Source: Collimonas sp. OK412
GTDB taxonomy: Bacteria > Pseudomonadota > Gammaproteobacteria > Burkholderiales > Burkholderiaceae_D
Assembly: GCF_900112135.1 (NCBI RefSeq)
Contig: NZ_FOLC01000007.1
Span: 124,001 to 188,000 of the forward strand
Direction: 5' to 3'
Length of the DNA: 64,000 bases
Shown: piece by piece, positions 61,756 to 64,000 of the stretch
How positions within the stretch are numbered: the stretch's first letter is position 1
How the letters are laid out: every line of letters starts with the position of its first letter
The notes under the pieces: model-generated
What the model saw: only the letters and a program-made list of their open reading frames with translations
Databases searched by the model: none
Told to the model about the DNA's origin: nothing
Position numbers and translations under genes: made by a program

Positions 61756-62176
61756 TTTTGCAGAGAAAATTCCAGAAGTTTGTTGCTTAGAAATAAATAT
61801 CCTGGCTACCGCTATTCTGCAAGTCGTATGCTGGATGGATAATTTATTTCCAAATGGATATATGTAACAGCACCATCACCGGCCATTCCACATCCTGCGC
61901 CACGATTCCGGCGATGACCCTGTGTAAACTCAAATAACGCATATGCTGAGTCATAAATGTCATAAACAACTGCTAAAAAACAACATAAATCGTCAACTTC
62001 ACCTAAATTTTATTTTTCTTTCTAAGAAACCCTTGGAAATCAATGCAATTTTTGTATGGATAGGTATTATCTAGGCCGTTCAGCTTGTAACAATTAGTAA
62101 CATCGCTAATGCACGTTGCCAAAATATTCAGGCAGGACACCGGGATAAGACAACTTACATATTACAAAGGGTAGAA
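61756..62176. other. AT-rich intergenic region upstream of the porin
   Basis: About 420 bp with no supported gene. It contains two GTAACA half-sites 10 bp apart (62087-62102), listed separately, and AT-rich tracts at 61960-62060. The long 5' region is common for regulated porin genes. Confidence 0.5.
62087..62102 (+). promoter_or_regulatory. Possible OmpR-like tandem half-sites upstream of the porin
   Basis: GTAACA at 62087-62092 and 62097-62102 have exactly one-turn (10-bp) spacing, as OmpR-type response-regulator sites do, and lie about 75 bp before the porin start. Direct repeats this short can arise by chance. Confidence 0.35.
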
Positions 62177-63289
62177 ATGAAAAAGACCGTATTCGCACTG
62201 GCCGCCCTCGGCCTGATCGGCGCCAATGCGCAAGCACAAACCAACGTCACCATTTATGGCGTGATCGATGCCGGCCTTACTTACACCAGCAAAGTCGGAC
62301 CAAAAAACGATAGCCGCATCAGCCTGGATTCCGGCGACATGGCGACTTCCCGCATCGGCTTCCGGGGGACGGAAGACCTGGGCGGCGGCCTGAAGGCGGT
62401 TTTCCAGCTGGAAAACGGTTTCAATGCGGACGACGGCTCGCTCGCAACCGCCAATACATTGTTTGACCGTAAAGCGGTAGTCGGCCTGTCCGGCAGTTTC
62501 GGCACCGTCACCCTCGGCCGCCAGACCGATTACCTGGACGACATCGGCAGCAAATATACTTCGGTGCAGACATTCGGCAGCAACGGCATCAAAGCCGGCC
62601 ATTTCAATAACCTGGACCGTGTCGGCGGCGTCCGCGCCAATAACTCGATCCGCTATGACAGCGCGAACCTGAGCGGCTTCACCGGCAGCCTGTTCTACGG
62701 TTTCGGCGAAGTCGCCGGCCAAACCTCGGCAGGCCAATCGTTCGGCCTGGCAGGCAACTATGCGAACGGCCCGTTCGGCGTCGGCCTCGGTTACTTCCAG
62801 ACCAAACTGGCTGCCGATGCGCTGCCAAGCAAGGCTGGCGATACCGACCTCAAGACTTTCACCCTCGGCGCCAGCTACCAGGCCGGCCCGGCCAAGATCT
62901 ACGGCGCATGGTCGCAAACCAAGCGTCCGCTGGCTTCGGCGCTGGCAGCGACCGGCCTGGTCAACATCACTACCGCGACCAAGGCCAACATTTTCGACCT
63001 GGGCGTCGATTATTCGCTGACCGGCAACCTGCACCTGCTGGCCAGCGTGATCTATGACCGCGCTGACCTCAGCCGCAAGACTACCGGTCCGACCAAGGGC
63101 AAGACTACCCAGCTGAACCTGGGCGTGGATTACTTCCTGTCGAAACGCACTGACGTGTACGCTTTGTACACCAACCAGCGCGCCAACGATGTCAACAACC
63201 CAGGCGTGATCAATGCTGCATACAGCAGCGCGCCAGCGGACGACAGCAGCCAGAACGTATTGCGCGTGGGCCTGCGCCACAAGTTCTGA
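62177..63289 (+). CDS. Gram-negative general porin (betaproteobacterial type)
   Basis: 370-aa outer membrane trimeric beta-barrel. The signal peptide MKKTVFALAALGLIGANAQA is cleaved after residue 20. The mature start QTNVTIYGVIDAGLTYTS, the early SRIGFRGTEDLGGGLKAVFQLENGF and RKAVVGLSGSFGTVTLGRQTDY are the signatures of Neisseria/Burkholderia-type porins. The C-terminus VLRVGLRHKF ends in Phe, as needed for barrel assembly. AAAGGG precedes the ATG. It is a single-gene unit with its own terminator. Confidence 0.95.
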   Translation: MKKTVFALAALGLIGANAQAQTNVTIYGVIDAGLTYTSKVGPKNDSRISLDSGDMATSRIGFRGTEDLGGGLKAVFQLENGFNADDGSLATANTLFDRKAVVGLSGSFGTVTLGRQTDYLDDIGSKYTSVQTFGSNGIKAGHFNNLDRVGGVRANNSIRYDSANLSGFTGSLFYGFGEVAGQTSAGQSFGLAGNYANGPFGVGLGYFQTKLAADALPSKAGDTDLKTFTLGASYQAGPAKIYGAWSQTKRPLASALAATGLVNITTATKANIFDLGVDYSLTGNLHLLASVIYDRADLSRKTTGPTKGKTTQLNLGVDYFLSKRTDVYALYTNQRANDVNNPGVINAAYSSAPADDSSQNVLRVGLRHKF

Positions 63290-63331
63290 TCGTTGGCAAA
63301 TGATCGGCTGAGCAGCAATGGCTGACAGCAT

Positions 63332-63367
63332 GGGCGGGGAGGCGAGTGCGCTTCCCCGCCTTTTTTT
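63332..63367 (+). terminator. Rho-independent terminator after the porin
   Basis: GGCGGGGA (63333-63340) pairs with TCCCCGCC (63353-63360) around a purine-rich loop, followed by T7. Confidence 0.9.
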
Positions 63368-63368
63368 A

Positions 63369-64000
63369 TCAGGCCAGCCAGCGCAGCACCAGCATGTTGA
63401 TCATGGCGCCGCCGGCGATCAGCCAGCCGAACAGTACCGCGGCGAAAACCAGCGGCTTGACTCCTGCGGTGCGCAGCGAGGAAAAATGGGTGGATATGCC
63501 GAGCGCTGCCATCGCCATTGCCAGCAATACGTTGTCGGCATCGTTGACATGCGACACCAGCGCAGCCGGCAGCAGGCTCAGCGAATTGAACGCCACGATC
63601 GCCACAAAGCCGAAGGCAAACCAGGGAATCGCCAGGCCGCGGCCTTTTGCGGCGCCGCCTGCCTTGCCTTTCCTGGATAGATAGGCCGACAGCAGCATCA
63701 GGAACGGCGCCAGCATCATCACCCTCACCATCTTGGTGATCACCGCTGTATTGGCCGCATCGGGGCTGATAGCGCGGGCCGCGGCCACCACCTGGGCGAC
63801 TTCGTGCACGGTCGAGCCGGTATAGATGCCGTAGGCTTGCGGCGAAGCGGCCAGGAATTGCCAATGCAGATTCAGCTGGTACAGCAGCGGATAAAGAAAG
63901 ATCGCCAGCGAACCGAACACCACCACGGTCGCCACGGCCACTGTCACCTGGGCCGGCCTGGCTCGCAGCACCGGCTCGGTAGCCATCACGGCGGCCGCGC
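63369..64000 (-). CDS. YeiH-family putative sulfate exporter, N-terminus cut by window edge
   Basis: The frame stays open to the window end, so about 210 C-terminal residues of a protein usually near 340 aa are seen. Hydrophobic helices (VAVATVVVFGSLAIFLYPLLY, PWFAFGFVAIVAFNSLSLL, VLFGWLIAGGAMINMLVLRW) surround the family landmark YGIYTGSTVHEVAQVVAAA. This matches YeiH/UPF0324 inner membrane proteins, sometimes called sulfate exporters. An apparent start at 63989 is only the first in-frame start-like codon and not the true start. Confidence 0.88.
   Translation of the reverse strand, partial: AAAVMATEPVLRARPAQVTVAVATVVVFGSLAIFLYPLLYQLNLHWQFLAASPQAYGIYTGSTVHEVAQVVAAARAISPDAANTAVITKMVRVMMLAPFLMLLSAYLSRKGKAGGAAKGRGLAIPWFAFGFVAIVAFNSLSLLPAALVSHVNDADNVLLAMAMAALGISTHFSSLRTAGVKPLVFAAVLFGWLIAGGAMINMLVLRWLA

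Noticed and set aside
61861-61869. A further GTAACA string near 61865 as part of the porin regulatory site
   Set aside because: It is single and more than 200 bp from the tandem pair.

Overview
The window is a stretch of chromosome from a Gram-negative betaproteobacterium. The gene orders pyrG-kdsA-eno-ftsB, ilvB-ilvH-ilvC...psd-pssA...leuA, dapC-dapD-pilU-like-arsC-like-dapE-prmB and smc-zipA-ligA are those of Burkholderiales. Fairly high GC with AT-rich intergenic islands, a GNLL-type porin and an ESPR autotransporter fit Oxalobacteraceae, and a Collimonas-like organism is my best guess. That last step is recall and was not computed. Almost all of the window is core genome. No phage, insertion sequence, tRNA, rRNA or CRISPR array was recognised.

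Layout. 1-2432: a drug-efflux pair on the minus strand (outer membrane factor, cut by the window edge, and a DHA2 MFS pump). 2712-7160: pyrG, kdsA, eno, ftsB. 7219-8758: Hsp33 and a gamma-class carbonic anhydrase homologue. 8864-11958: a DUF455 ferritin-like gene facing a four-gene operon of sigma factor, DUF3619, DUF3106 and RDD membrane protein. 12582-22375: branched-chain amino acid synthesis (ilvB, ilvH, ilvC, leuA), with a voltage-gated-type K+ channel, a SIMPL protein, a small lipoprotein, psd, pssA and a BON/LysM protein in between. 22507-23199: ChaC-type cyclotransferase.

24314-30151 is a divergent catabolic island: PfkB sugar kinase and PLP-dependent D-amino acid deaminase on the minus strand, RpiR regulator, D-aminoacylase, RidA and GntP permease on the plus strand. 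A perfect 17-bp palindrome lies in the divergent promoter. Together these genes suggest import, N-deacylation, deamination and imine clean-up of (N-acyl-)D-amino acids. 31156-36732 is a giant autotransporter with seven tandem 98-residue repeats at exactly 294-bp spacing. 36963-43655: polyphosphate kinase, an amino acid ABC transporter without its ATPase, a DUF2520 protein and an ABC-F protein.

43777-50002 holds prmB and the lysine/diaminopimelate genes dapE, dapD and dapC with an ArsC-like protein and a PilU-like ATPase. 50429-58952: smc, zipA, ligA, galU, def. 59173-61705: a CPA2 antiporter and rpiA. 62177-63289: a porin. The window ends inside a YeiH-family exporter.

The least explained items are the D-amino acid/KDG-kinase island with its operator, the sigma-DUF3619-DUF3106-RDD operon, the homogenised autotransporter repeats, two long palindromic intergenic elements, and a relic duplication of the ilvC tail.
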